Part shown: positions 24,122-36,152 of the stretch, in pieces
Numbering within the stretch: position 1 is the stretch's first letter
Layout: every line of letters begins with the position of its first letter
Source of the DNA: Populus alba
Taxonomy: Eukaryota > Streptophyta > Magnoliopsida > Malpighiales > Salicaceae
DNA: 64,000 nucleotides
Assembly: GCF_005239225.2 (NCBI RefSeq)
Contig: NC_133301.1
Coordinates: 6,783,157-6,847,156 of the forward strand
Direction of reading: 5' to 3'
The notes under the pieces: model-generated
Told to the model about the DNA's origin: nothing
What the model saw: the letters and a program-made list of their open reading frames with translations, nothing else
Database searches by the model: none
Made by a program: the position numbers and the translations under genes

Positions 24122-24514
24122 TAATCGCACTTATGATAAAGAACTCTATACAATGGTAAGAGCACTTGAGCCAAGGTAGCATTACTTGTGGCCAAAAGAG
24201 TTTGTAATCCATTGGGATCATGAGTCGTAGAAACATCTAAAATGACAAGGTAAGTTGAATAGGAGACATGCAAAATGGGTTGAATTCATTGAAACTTTTC
24301 CTTCCACAATCAAGTATAAGCAAGGCAAAGAGAACAACATGTTGTAATTCAAAAGAATTTGAAAAGTTAGGAAGAATCTTTTCCTTTTGTTGACTTTGCT
24401 TATACTAGAAATGTGCATTCGACTCACTGGTTTTTCTCCTTTTGAAATTGTTTATGGTTGTAATCCACTAACTCCTATGGACTTAATTCCTTTACCTTTT
24501 GAAGAAAGGGTAAG
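24122..24514 (+). pseudogene. Chromovirus pol remnants (RNase H and integrase)
   Basis: Two pieces of B-like pol are fused. 24122-24335 corresponds to RNase H ([18 protein letters not shown]). From about 24340 to 24510 it matches integrase (a [12 protein letters not shown] segment through SPFEIVYG and [17 protein letters not shown]). About 800 bp of pol between them is deleted. Stops are present. It ends straight into a D-type LTR, so it is a deletion derivative that carried D-type LTRs. Confidence 0.8.
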
Positions 24515-25474
24515 TGATATGGTTTAGCACTGTGCTACAACCCAAGTAAGGTCAGATTCAGATTTTGGCGTAAAAAGCGCATCAGTCCAGGTTTACGGCA
24601 ATAGTCATAATTTTTAATCTGACCGTTGGATCTTGCTAATAATTTATGTGGACTCTCCAGAAATGTTTTCCTACCTTGGGTTAAAAATTCAAGTCAATCG
24701 GAGTTCGGGAAGGCACCGAAATACTGGTCAACAGAGGTTGTATGAATTTTTTTTATTTACTTCCATTTGACTTGTGGACTTCCTATTTGGTTAAGATTCT
24801 TTTCCTACAAGGATGTAGCAGCTGGTTTTGGGAATTTCCTAGTTCCACAAGGATCTTTAATGAGTTGCAATATAATCTACAAGTGTGGCAATGATTCATT
24901 AATGTTTCAGAATCCTTTTCTTAAAAGGATTCGTTATTCATCCTAGCTACACAAGGAAAGAAGGGTTGATGGTATTTAATGACATATTAGTTATTTTTGT
25001 TATTTTCTTTCATGTTTGGGCTTAATTAAAACTTTGTTTTGAGCTAGGGTCCAAGGCTTGTTTTGATCAAATTATGGGCTTTTCAGTTTAGGGTTTTTGG
25101 GTCAGTTTTGTTTGGGGGTCAGTTTTGTTTGGGGGTCAGTTCGGCCCATAAGGGTAGATCCATTAGGGTTACTTTTAAGAACTATTTAAACATGTGTAAC
25201 CTAAATTTCAGCAGCTTTGATGATTATTATTCTGAATTTTTCAATTTTAACATGTGAGAGTGATTCTTGCATTCCTTAGTTCTTAAATAAACTGAATCTA
25301 ACTTATCGAAGATTAACTGGCTTCCTGGTGCCATTCTACTCATTCCAATAGTGTTGGTGCCTTGGGGTAGGTTTCCATTGTGTCACACTACTATCAAACC
25401 TATTTCGGCTTTCCAAGATCAAATCTTAATCTTGATTGTGGGTTGCGTGACCATGTGATCACAAGGTTCGCATC
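24515..25474 (+). mobile_element. D-type LTR after pol remnants
   Basis: It starts TGATATGGTTTAGC and runs through the D-specific first half and the shared second half to GGTTCGCATC at 25474, losing the last A. The purine-rich pol end GAAGAAAGGGTAAG directly precedes it. A short GGGGGTCAGTTTTGTTT unit is duplicated near 25096-25130. C-type gag sequence follows at once. Confidence 0.8.
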
Positions 25475-26085
25475 GCGACTTCTCTGCACTTTTTCTCCCT
25501 ACTAATCATATTTTGATCCTACCAAATCATTATGTAATCTAGCAACTCAATGACTACCAATTTACCTTCTTCACCTCTGAATAATTATGGCGATAAAAAA
25601 TCCAATTCACCTTTTTTTCTCTCCAAATACACCTTGAGATCGTTTTTACCTTGAAAAGAAGGTATTTTCAAATTGATAGCATCCAAATCATAATCTAAAT
25701 CATCATGTTCCCCAACACTATGAAAATTTCCTCTTTGGAAGAATTGGCCCCTGGTTTTACTCTCAAAATCCCTTCGGTTTCTAGGCTGCCAAAAACCTTC
25801 TCAATGGCTTATGGTCTCATCCTCAAAACCACCATTACCAATATCATCAACGTCCTCCTCAAAATCCTCACAATCAACCCACCTTGGCTTTTCAGCTTTA
25901 TTGCCACTGTTTGCTTTTAGTTCAGCCCCAACCTTCCTCATGTCATGGGTGCTTGTACCAGTCTCGTTACCATATTTGTCCACCCTATCATCATAAAATT
26001 CATCCTCTCCATCATTTGCGTCATGGCTTGCATTTGGAACTTAAGTTCTCCCTCGAAAAGGGGTGGTGTGTTGTTTTGATCTAAC
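25475..26085 (-). pseudogene. C-type gag N-terminal relic
   Basis: The minus-strand sequence matches the gag start of element C: residues like EDFEE-VDDIG-GGFEDE and the AELKANSGNKAEKPRW block (25801-25983), with a GRENF-like segment and the start of the gag core further left. It is full of frame breaks and inactive. Confidence 0.75.
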
Positions 26086-26802
26086 ATGATAGTACCTGTA
26101 AAAAGTGCTTAGTGGTAAAACAATAATCTCACGTCACTCGTATTTCGCTTAAACACTCTTAATATCTTCACATGCTCATACCTCTCATCTCACCTTCTTA
26201 CGGTTCTTGCTGAAGTAAAACCAATACCAAATAGAACCAACTTAACAACGCAATCCAAATATATATGACTCAAGAAGCAATAAAAACCAGAAAAAAGAAG
26301 CAAAATGAAACTACAATGATAATCTCGCTAGTAGCAAACGAATCTATCCGAAATATGAACAAAACTAAAGACTCGAATAAAAAAAAAATTGAAATATGCA
26401 AAACAATGAAACAATATATGTTAGATATGTTGAAAATATATTGCAAGAAATGAAAACAACAAAAATAGAGTGAATTTCAAAAGATGACGCAAAAGAGACC
26501 CATTTACAACGAGTTAAGACTGAATTTTGAATCCAAAGTAAATGATGTACAATTGAGCTTACATTTTAGATATAGTGTGATTTCAACCCAAATGGACAAA
26601 ATATAAAATTTGAACAATTTACAATAAGGTTTGATATGCTGACGCAAAAACGTTATGAATCAGATCTAATGAGATCGAAAATTGAAAAGCAAAGCACATG
26701 ATATCCAATGGACCCCAAAATTAATCTATGGTGCGATTAGGACCCCAGTAATTAGAGTGTCAAATTTGAGCTAATTCCATGTGGATTTGATCTAATTTTC
26801 CG
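26086..26802 (-). other. C-type leader relic
   Basis: It corresponds to the leader of element C at 10472-11160 (blocks TCTCACGTC-CTCGTATTTCGCT, ATGACTCAAGAAGCAATAAAA, GACGCAAAAACGTTATGAATC), without an Athila insertion at the gag-proximal site. There is no gene here. Confidence 0.7.
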
Positions 26803-27493
26803 TTACATGTCTGGTTATGCCTTTATTTATATTGACTCTAGACTGAAACAAACCCTAACAAACCCCTTATATGGACTCATATAATGCCCACTTATAATTA
26901 AACCCAAATAATATAAATAAGACCTTAAATTAAGAAGAAAATAATAATAACAATAATAAATACAAATTTAATATCCTAAATATGATAGAATCAAATTTGC
27001 TGCCCTATAGAAGTAAGCTATGAGAAATCTTATTTGAAAAATTTGTGATGCTGCCACCTTTAGGTCCTCGATTAGCTTGGATTTCTTTGTTTAACTTGGA
27101 CAAATAAGAAAACAAATTTCCCCTTTTGTTGCTGATTTAATTACTTTCCTTCCTAGGCTAGGAAAAGCATTAAATAATCCTTCCTAGGCTAGGCTCGAAT
27201 CAAATTGCTAACTTTCTATCCTTATATCATTAGGAAAAACAAGCTTAACAAGGCTGATGTAGGCCCAAACACATCAACCCTTGTTTCACAGGAATTGGGC
27301 TCTTCTTGGACCTAAATTAGAGGTTGTCCTTCATGCTTCTTAGATGTCCCAACCATCTCTAGGTCCATCTTGCTCTATATGTTCTGTACAAGCCCATTCA
27401 ATGCTTTTTTTCCCTGTCTCTTGTAATTGGCTTAATTGGCACCTCCAATAGGTCGTTGGCATGATTAAACTTGGTGTTTGACTGATCCTCATT
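26803..27493 (-). mobile_element. Truncated C-type LTR
   Basis: This is the C LTR interior and start (minus orientation): 'tgtctggttatgcctttatttatattgactctagac', the 'gctgatttaattactttccttcctagg' block and the LTR-encoded Pol tail region. It lacks the LTR end and the primer site. It stops at the mutated LTR start near 27493, where Athila pol sequence begins. Confidence 0.7.
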
Positions 27494-28560
27494 AGTACCA
27501 AAGAGGCAAGTAAAAGTAGTCTTTTCTTGATCTTCGAGTGTAATAACAATTTGGTTATAACCACTATATTCATTAAGTAATATTAAGACTTACTTGCTTT
27601 ATCTCTCAAGACTTTGATCCATGAAAGATAAATGCCACTTTTGATGCATATAGAAACAAGTTCAACATCTTTATTTTGCATCAAAATAATCCTTATTTTC
27701 TTAGAAACTTTATGGATTGGACTAGTTATCCAAAATAGGATAGATTACTCCAGCATCCAAAAGCTTTCATATTTCAACCTTCACCACCTTTATCATAAGC
27801 AAATTCAAACTCTTTAGCATCTCTTTTATTGGCTTTAAGTTATCTTCCAAAAGTATATGATGCATACAAATGAAAGGGCTAATTCTTTTAATGCCAGCCA
27901 AGGTCCATCCAATTAGGGTTTTATGGTCACGAAGCACATGAACAAGTCTCTTCTTTTGTATATTTGTTCAGTTCTTTGCAATAATAACAGGTAACATCTA
28001 ATTGTTACCTAAAAATATATACTTTAAGTGATAGGGTAAAGGTTTATATTCAAGTTTAGGTGCCTGCAAAATAAAAGGTAAAAACCTCTTATAGGAGATA
28101 AGTATATCATAAAATACCTCATTATACCTGTGTGACAGCTTGAAAAGTTTGAAATACCATAACCGAATGAACCAAATCATTATCAATATAGCTAGCTCTC
28201 TTTATTTTACAAGTCAAATCTAGACTTTGGCTTATTGCCACTATCAATTTATCATCATTACTCAAATCAAATATTTGTTGTACAAAAGAATCTATAATAT
28301 TCAAGCACATAACAAAATATACATCACTAGGAAATCACATGGCATTGAAAATATTTAATTCAATTATTTCACCATCAAACTCTATAGTTAATATTCCCAC
28401 ATGCATATCAATTTTAGTTCTGATTGTTATAAGTAATGGTCTTCCTAAAAGAATGGGTGATGAATTAGGTAAGTTGTCATCTTTCATATCAATAATGTAA
28501 AAATCAATAGGAAATACCAAACCTCTAACTTGCACAAACACATCCTCAAGCATACCAATA
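27494..28560 (-). pseudogene. Old Athila element E: RT and protease relic
   Basis: The minus strand matches Athila reverse transcriptase (compare 40094-40230) next to the break at 27494. Further right is a clear protease domain at 28335-28560, with EDVFVQVRG, FPIDFYIIDM and ILLGRPLL. Many frame breaks show age. Everything downstream of RT (integrase, 3' LTR) is missing on the left. Confidence 0.75.
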
Positions 28561-30683
28561 GAATATTAGGTATGTCCTTGGTTACCACCTTGATTTTATG
28601 ATGCAAAACCACCTTCTTGATTTTTATATCTCAAGTTGGGATGATCCCTCCATCCAGAAGTATTAGAATACGAATCATGCTTGTGTTGTGAATATGGGTT
28701 CATTTCCATAATGTTAACTTGATTTGTTGAGTCATCTTAAAGTGTTAGGCAAGAATCAATATCATGTCTTTGCATCACATAAATTCCACAAGTCTTAACT
28801 TGTGAGTGACAGTCACCAAACAACACACCAAAGAGATAAGAGTATCTAATCTTTGCTTAAAATTAGAAGCATTTACCTCATTAACATTTTAATAGATTTG
28901 TTTAAAGGCCTATTAAACAGATTGTTGATTATTGGCAATCATTTTGGATATCAATTTTCTAGTGGCTTGAGGAGTTTTTTCCATAAAAGCCCCTCCACTA
29001 GTTATATCTATCATGCTCTTATCATGGAAATTAAGTTCCTTATAAGAGTATTGAATGATAAGTTGCTCTGAAATTTGGGCCATGTTTGTTTCCCGGAAAG
29101 TAGTTTCCGGGAAACCATTTTCCAAACTTTCTTGTGTTTGTTTGTCATTAGGAAAGTTGGTCAACGGAAAACACTTTCCGGTCAACGGAAAACATTTTCT
29201 AGTCAACGAAAAACACTTTCCAGTCAATTTCAGACAAAGAAAAATTTGACTTGGTTTTCAGGAAAGTGTTTTCCCTTTAGTTGTGTTTGTTTTCAGGAAA
29301 GTGGTTTCCGAAAAATCACTTTCTGAACTTTCTTGTGTTTGTTTGCTAGTAGGAAAGTTGGTCAATGGAAAACACTTTCCCGTAAAAGGAAAATTTGGCT
29401 TCGTTTTCAGGAAAGTGTTTTTCTGAAAAATTTAGGGGGAAAACACTTTCCGGAAGTTGTGAAAAATTTAGAAATGTCATTATTTGCTGATTATATCAAA
29501 TTTGATCCTTAAACTTTTGATTGCTATATATATTTTGTTTTGAATATTTATTTTTCAATTTCATCTTTTAAAATTTTATTTTTATATTAACTTTGGTCCT
29601 TATTTTTATAATTGCTATTTGCTTTTTCCTTATCATATTTTTATTGAAATTTTTTATCTATCAAATTTGGTCCTCATTCTTTTGATTGTTACTTATTTTA
29701 TTTGAAATAATTTATGCAATGTTGATTATTATTATTTTAATTTCTTCATCTTTCATTTTTTTTAATTTTTTTTAGATTTGATCTTTATTATTTTGATTAT
29801 TATTTATTTTATTTGAGGTAATTTATGAAATTATATTTTTTTTTTCAATTTCATTCTCATTCAACTTTTTAATTTGTAAGATTTGTTCCTCATTATTTTA
29901 ATAAACTTGAGAAAAATAAAATATTAATAAGTTATTTTCCAACTCATTTTCCATGACATAACCAAACACTGGAAAGTGTTTTCCAACTCATTTCCCATTA
30001 CACTACCAAACATTGGAAAATACTTTCTCGGAATTCACTTTTCCCAGAATTTACTTTCCAAAAGGAAACTACTTTCCAGCAAACAAACGGAGCCTTGATG
30101 TTAATAGCAATTAAGCTCATAGTTTATGAAACCTTTCATAATACTCATGCAAGTATTCCCCATTCATTTGCCTTATTCCATAAATTTCTTTTCTTATACT
30201 TCTAAACCCTAGATGCAGGAAGGTATTTTTCAAGGAAATATCTTTGCATCTCTTCCCATAAGGTAATGGATCCAAGTGGTAGATAATACAACCAATCATT
30301 TACCAATTTCTTAAAAAAAAAAAAGGAAAGGCTATCAATTTTAGTTGTTCCTCCATGATCCTTAGCAGGTTTGATACTTGAACAACATGAAATCCCTTAA
30401 TATTCTTATGGGGATCATCATCTGCAAAGCCACAAGAAGTAAATGAATAAGACTAGACTTAAGTTAAAAAAACATCAATTTGAAAAAATTTAATGCAAAG
30501 TGGTTATTGGTCGTTATTGGTTCAAGTTTGGAGCAGTAAGCTCCTTAAGAGAGTGAGGATGTTGGATGGTCATATTAGAGTTTTTGTTGATGGAATTTGT
30601 TGGTGGTACTTTTTTGAAAATATGTGGTATGAAGTCTTCTTACTAATTTACGTTCTTTTTTAGCCCACTTTCCAAATGATACA
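28561..30683 (-). pseudogene. Old Athila element E: gag relic, interrupted
   Basis: Low-quality minus-strand gag remains lie at 28561-29070 (Gly- and Tyr-rich C-terminal part). A second part near 30117-30299 reads IRKEIYGIRQMNGEYLHEYYERF, the gag core of an Athila subfamily distinct from element A. A TIR element separates them at 29078-30094. The rest of 30300-30683 has no clear coding sense. Confidence 0.7.
29078..30094. mobile_element. TIR DNA element (MITE-like), about 1 kb
   Basis: The ends are imperfect inverted repeats: GGCCATGTTTGTTT at the left and, read backwards, GGCTCCGTTTGTTT at the right. Both continue into 'ggaaagtagtttcc'. A TTG triplet flanks each end (29075-29077 and 30095-30097), a possible 3-bp duplication. 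The interior has many self-complementary GGAAAACACTTTCC-type units, several linked by GTCAACGG, and no transposase. The class is uncertain (PIF/Harbinger-like or hAT-like). Confidence 0.65.
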
Positions 30684-32212
30684 TGATTAGTACTTAAAAG
30701 TGTATTTTTATTAAGGTTTTATATCATTATTTTGCACTTGAAGTATCAATAACTCCTCAACTAAAGCATGTTTTATAATAACAAGTCTGATACTATAAGA
30801 TACCTTTAATTTATGATAAATGTCCATCTTAAATGCAAGCCTATCACATAAATCAAAGGATTGATTGATGAGTTTAACTACTAAAATTGAGAAAACAAAG
30901 AGAGGGCTAAGCATAGAAAAGAGATGTTGATTTGGTTCAAATTGGAACACTGTTCAGTCATAAGATCATAACCGGAGCTGTAGAACTTGGATTTAGGTCT
31001 GCTCTATATAGATGGAAATCTAAGACATAAGCCTAAAACATTCATGAGAGTGTAAGACCCAATTCTACTGTTTGGAAGTCCAAATCTTAGCAACAACGAA
31101 GAAGTCTGAATCCTGCGGCCCAGACACTGTTCAGTGTTCTACCCATATCTCGAGTTCTAGAAGTCCAAGCGCACTTATTCTTTTTATGTTGGAAAGCTGA
31201 GATAATTTCCTAGAACTTTCATGATTTAAGTCTTTTTAAATTCTGACGTTAGCAATGACGTTTTGTTCAGACAAGAAGATAAGGATTGTCACCAAATCAA
31301 GATGTGGCCACCCACTCAACAATTAGTCGTCAAATCAATAGTTTTAAATTTTGGCCTATAAAAGAATGCATTTGCCATGCATTTAGATATCTTGGTGTTC
31401 AGATCAAGATCATGCTCTTGCTCTCTTTCTTTGTATTTTGTAATGTTCAAGTTTTATTTTATGTTATATTAATCTCTTGTTTATGCTTTTCATTTTCTTT
31501 ACTATACTTATATTATTATGTTCTTATCTTGTTTATTTATGTTTCTCTCTTTTATTATGTTTAGCTAAATTTATTATGTCAAGGTGAAAAGGTTACATTA
31601 ATGGTATAAGAATAAGTATAGTATAAACTCAACATGGACTTTAATGTTTGATACTAACATGTTTTGTATTTGTTATCTTGTTCACTTTTAATACTTAGCT
31701 TATTAAATGGTTAATCTAGATTTATGTTGTATAACCCTTGGTACAACAAATACTTGGCATTTTTATAGCCCAACTGTATGGTATAATCGACACCGGTGCT
31801 ATGAAAGGAACTTGATTTGTTGTTAACATAAGTTATGATCATGAATACTTGACAACATTTACAAGTATTAGCATTATTCGAATAAGATAATTAATGTAAT
31901 CATGTTAACAATTTATAATCCGATTGGAACCTCCTTTATGTGTGGTTTCCAGTTGGATAATAAGAGTTTATACTATACTTGTTTGAAATACCATTAGTGG
32001 ATCCTTTAACCTTGACAATTATTTTTATTATTATTTAATCCTTATATCAATACCACATCTCAAAGCTCTTTTCAACTTATTATTGTTGTTGCTGTTGTTG
32101 TTTATAATTTATATAGTTAACCTCCTTGTGATTCGACCCCGATCTTGTCGGGTTATTTATTACTTTAACACTCCTACACTTGGGAGAAAACATCAACTCT
32201 TTGGTCGTGTCA
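30684..32212 (-). mobile_element. Older Athila-A solo LTR
   Basis: On plus it starts TGATTAGTACTT and ends GGTCGTGTCA, 1529 bp. The flanks ATACA (30679-30683) and ATGCA (32213-32217) differ at one base, a likely aged target duplication. It is more diverged and shorter than the other A LTRs, lacking part of the microsatellite region. It sits in the gag-leader region of old element E. Confidence 0.85.
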
Positions 32213-32499
32213 ATGCATATTTGGTGATGCAAAAGTTATACTTGTAATGGACTTGATCTAATCCCTCGCAATATTTATCATATCATTTTCTTTGATCAAA
32301 TAATTGTCAAAAGAGATTGATTTAATGCCTCTACTCGTGCTTGGTAAAAATCTCTCTTAACTCTTCCTTGCTAGGTAGTCTTTCTTCTTCAAAATTACAA
32401 TTAGACATACAACCAACAACGATAAGCTAAACTAAATAAGAACATAAGCTTGATTCAAGCAAAAACTGATTAGTTTCCCTGACAATAATGCCAAAATTT
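32213..32499 (-). other. Leader and decayed tRNA-Asp primer site of element E
   Basis: The minus-strand leader of the old Athila ends in a mutated primer site at 32474-32492 (plus strand TTCCCTGACAATAATGCCA, against the family's CCCCGGCAACGGCGCCA). The LTR follows at 32500. Confidence 0.65.
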
Positions 32500-32940
32500 T
32501 GATGTGTCAAAGTTGTGAAAATTTAAACCTTTAAAATTAATGATATGTAGTATAAAAAGTAAGAGTATGTCTTTTAGAGATACATATGTTAGAACTTAAT
32601 ACTCGATCAAAATAAGCTATTTAAGTTTAGATAAAAGTAAACCAAGTACTAATGCACTAAATATACTAATATGATAAAATTAACTAATATACAATTTAAA
32701 TAATTTAAATGATCTAATCTAACTAAAAACAATTTATAAAGCTAATAATTAAAGAAATCAGTTTTAAAAAATAAGAGGCAAATTGACAGAATGTAAGAAA
32801 TAGAAAGAAAAATGTTTTTAACTTCAATTATATGAAGTATTTCTCAATGATAATAAAATATCAATCATTGAATTTAGATATATTTTCTAATATAAGTTAT
32901 GATAATAAATAAATAAACAATGAAAAAAAACATTTTTTTC
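32500..32940 (-). mobile_element. LTR of old Athila element E, part
   Basis: It starts TGATGTGTCAAAGTTGTG next to the primer site, a typical Athila LTR end. It is AT-rich with no ORF. Its right part is probably at 45858-46500, beyond later insertions. The limits are uncertain. Confidence 0.5.
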
Positions 32941-32950
32941 AAGTTCAACC

Positions 32951-33223
32951 TTGGATTTTTATAGTAAGCATTTAGTTATGTGTTTGAAAGTGGTTTTTGA
33001 TATGGTTCAAACTTGGGTTTTTCATGATGGAGTTTTACCTAGGGATGCATTCGGTCAAATTGAGGTTCTTATGAAAAATGGGTTGAACCCTATTTTTTTG
33101 GTGAGTAGTTCGATCAAATTAGGACAGGCTATGCATGGGATGTTTTTGTACAGCAAAAAAAGTTTTTTTGAAGGGTATTTTGGATCTGATTTAGTCTCTA
33201 TTAATGAATATAAATTTAGGTCA
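32951..33223 (+). other. Unassigned open frame truncated by element A
   Basis: An open frame without a clear start (first ATG at 32979) encodes DGVLPRDAFGQIEVLMKNGL and AMHGMFLYSKK. Element A inserted at 33224; across its target duplication the frame would end four codons later at 45048. I recognise no family. It may be chance or part of an old repeat. Confidence 0.25.
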
Positions 33224-34940
33224 TGACACGACCAAAAGCTTGATGTCTTCTCCCAAGTGCAGGAGTGTCGAAGTAATAAATAACCCGGCAAGACCGGGGT
33301 CGAACCACAGAGAGGTTAATTGTATAAATTATAAATAACAAGACAACAACAACAACAACAACAATAATAATACTCAGTACGTGGCGTTGTTATACCTGAG
33401 AATGATCTAAAGATCGGGTCACAGGTTTCCAGCCTATATACTGACTTTATGAAAAGATCAAAGATATATATTATATAATATAAACAGAATGTAAATAATA
33501 ATAATAATAACAATGATAATAATAATAATAACAGAAGATGAAGAAATTAATGAGAACTTTGAGATAAAAGATTAACGTAAGGATTAAACAATGATAAAAA
33601 CAAATGTCAAGGTTAGAGGATCCACTAATGGTACTTCAAACAAGTATAATATAAACTCTTATTACTCAATTGGAAACCACACATAAAGGAGGTTCCAATC
33701 AGATTATAAATTGTTAACATGATTACATTAGTTATCTTATTCGAATAAAGCTAATACTTGTAAATGTTGGCAGGCATTCATGATTATAACTTATGTTAAC
33801 AACAAATCAAGTCCCTTTCATAGCTCAGGTGTCGGTTATACCATACAGTATGGGCTATGAAAGTACCAAGTATTTGTTGTACCAAGTGTTATACAACATA
33901 AATCTAGATTAACCATTTAACAAGCAAAGTATTAAAAGTGAACAAGATAACAAATATAAAACATGTTAGTATCCAACGTTAAGGTCCATGTTAAGTTTAT
34001 ATTATACTTATTCTTACACCATTAGTGTACCCTTTTCACCTTGACATAATTAACTTAATTAAACATAATGAAAGAAAGAAACATAAATAAACAAGATAAG
34101 AACATAAATGAGAAAGAAGTTAACTAAGTAAAAGAAAGGAAATGAAGTGCATAAACTTGATATTAATGAAAGCAAGACATAAGCAATACAAAGAGAGAAA
34201 GCAAGAGCATGATCTTGATCTGGAAACCAAGATGCCTCAATACATGGTAAGTGCCTCCTTTTATAGGCCAAAATTTGGAACTATTGATTTGTTGACTAAT
34301 TGATGAGTGGGTGGCCACATCTTGACTAGATAACAATCCTTATCTTCTTGTCTGATCAAGACGTCATTGCTAACATCATAATTTGCCCAGAATCCTCAAG
34401 AATGTTCTAGGAAATTGTCTCAGCTTTCCAACAAAAAAAAGATGAGGTCATTTGGACTTCTAGAACTCAAGATATGGGCTGAACACTAAATAGTGTTTGG
34501 GCTGCAGGACAGCTTCGGACTTCTTCGTTGTTCCTTCAATTTGGACTTCAAAACGACCTTTTCAAATCTTGGGCTCCTCATGAAAGTTGTAGGCTTTTGT
34601 CTTACCTTTCCATCCATATAAAGTGGACCTAAATCCGAAATCTAGAGCTCCAGATATGATCCAATTACCGAGCAATGTTCCGGTTTGGACTGCACCGACA
34701 TCTCTTTTCTAAGTTTGGCCATCTCTTTGTCCTTTAACTTTCAATGCTTAAACTCATCAATCAATCCTTTTATTTATGTGATAGTCCTGCATTTAAAATG
34801 AGCATTTACCATAAATTAAGATATCTTATAATATCAAACTTGTTATTATAAAACATGCTTTAGTTAAGGAGTTATTGATACTTCAAGTGCAAAATGATGA
34901 TATAAAACCTTGATAAACATGCACTTTTAAGTACTAATCA
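33224..34940 (-). repeat. 3' LTR of element A
   Basis: On plus it starts TGACACGACC and ends GTACTAATCA. It is almost identical to 43314-45035. It has AAC and AAT microsatellites near 33345-33530 and a TATA region (minus strand GGCCTATAAAAGGAGG) near 34256-34271. Confidence 0.95.
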
Positions 34941-34954
34941 CACCCCCAACCAGC
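34941..34954 (-). other. Polypurine tract next to 3' LTR of A
   Basis: The minus strand reads GCTGGTTGGGGGTG immediately before the LTR start TGATTAG. It is the plus-strand primer region; its GGTTGGGGG core is repeated at 35982-35990. Confidence 0.75.
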
Positions 34955-35970
34955 TTATTACTAGTCCCTAGTAATCTAAAGCGTTAAAATAGAGAAACAA
35001 TTTGCAAGTTCCACAAAGCAAGGCATTCATCATTGAACTTCCATTAATCTATCCAGATAAACAAACTCTAATTAAATTTATATTCCTGCTTCATACTTCG
35101 TAAACAAGATATTAATAAACCTTCTTTTTGTGTACTCAATGAAAACATAGATGATGGGGCTTTTGTTGGAAGAAAACAATATTATGTTCAAATGTTTAAG
35201 GTGAACTTCCTTGGGTTGGGATTTTTTTTCTTCTTTTTTTCTTCTTTTTTTTTCTTTTTTTATTTATATACACATACAACTTAAAACACAATGTATCTTT
35301 AACCCATGTAACGAGTTTTAGGCTAATGACTCCCAGACCAGTTGGTCTTAGGGCATTAGGTGTTGAGACACCCCTACGAGCTTAACAACTCGGGTTGCAG
35401 ATACTGATACGTAGATAGTGCAATGTTTGATTCCCTTAAGCTTTTCTCCTTAACCCATGTAACAAGCTTTGGGCCAATAGCTCCCAAGTCAGTTGACTTT
35501 AGGGTATTAGGTGTTAAAAACACCCTTCGGGCTTAATTGCTTAGGTTAGTGAGGCTACGAAACCAAACTTATCCACGTTTTATTATCATCAATACTATCT
35601 TTTTTTTTTTCTTTGCAAATTATATACTATCCTTTTCCCTTAGTTGTTACCTTCAACAAAAGAACATAATTAATGTAATAATCCAATGTGCAACCCACAA
35701 TCATATGTTAAAGTGTGTGTGTGAAAATGAAGGTTTAATAATACTTGTTAAATGAGTATAGGAGCAGAATCAAGTGATAACAATGTGAGAGTTTGTAAAC
35801 CTGAATATTTCAAGAAGTATTATAATAGACCTTGGTAATAAAACTTACTAAGATGCGTCTCTAGAGTCAATAAAATTGATTCCATACTCTGCCATCCTAA
35901 TAACAATTTTGTCAAATGGTTTTAATAATAGCAAAAACAGTTAGCAAGTTAGTATTTTTTTTTTTTAAAC
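34955..35970 (-). other. 3' non-coding region of element A with direct repeat
   Basis: There is no credible ORF. A block of about 97 bp starting TAACCCATGTAAC occurs at about 35300-35397 and again at 35452-35548, clearly diverged. Long T/C runs lie at 35222-35265. Confidence 0.65.
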
Positions 35971-35975
35971 TACTA

Positions 35976-36015
35976 CCCTCTCCCCCCAACCAAAACGAGA
36001 CATTGTCCTCAATGT
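35976..36015 (-). other. Internal purine tract and ACATTG stem-loop
   Basis: The minus strand carries the inverted repeat ACATTGAGGACAATGT (36000-36015), then TTTTGGTTGGGGGG and a GAGAGGG run (35976-35987). I recall the same pairing 3' of the coding region in other plant Athila/Tat elements. It may be a second plus-strand primer or a packaging signal. Confidence 0.6.
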
Positions 36016-36152
36016 TCGAAGGTAGAAAGATAGAGTATAGAAGACATCATCTGAAACAGCGAACAATGACAAACCTGAAACACACTTAAACAAACATAAG
36101 AAGTAACAAAACAAAATAATATGCTATTAATAAAACCAAAAGACACAAGGTT

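Noticed and set aside
29055..29326. Overlapping frames with repeated 'GKCFPLT' or 'QRKTLSGQRKT' peptides, looking like a repeat protein
   Set aside because: The repeats come from palindromic DNA units of the TIR element, open on both strands by composition.
33316..33513. Cys-run frame, repeated at 43409
   Set aside because: It is a translated AAC/AAT microsatellite inside the LTR.
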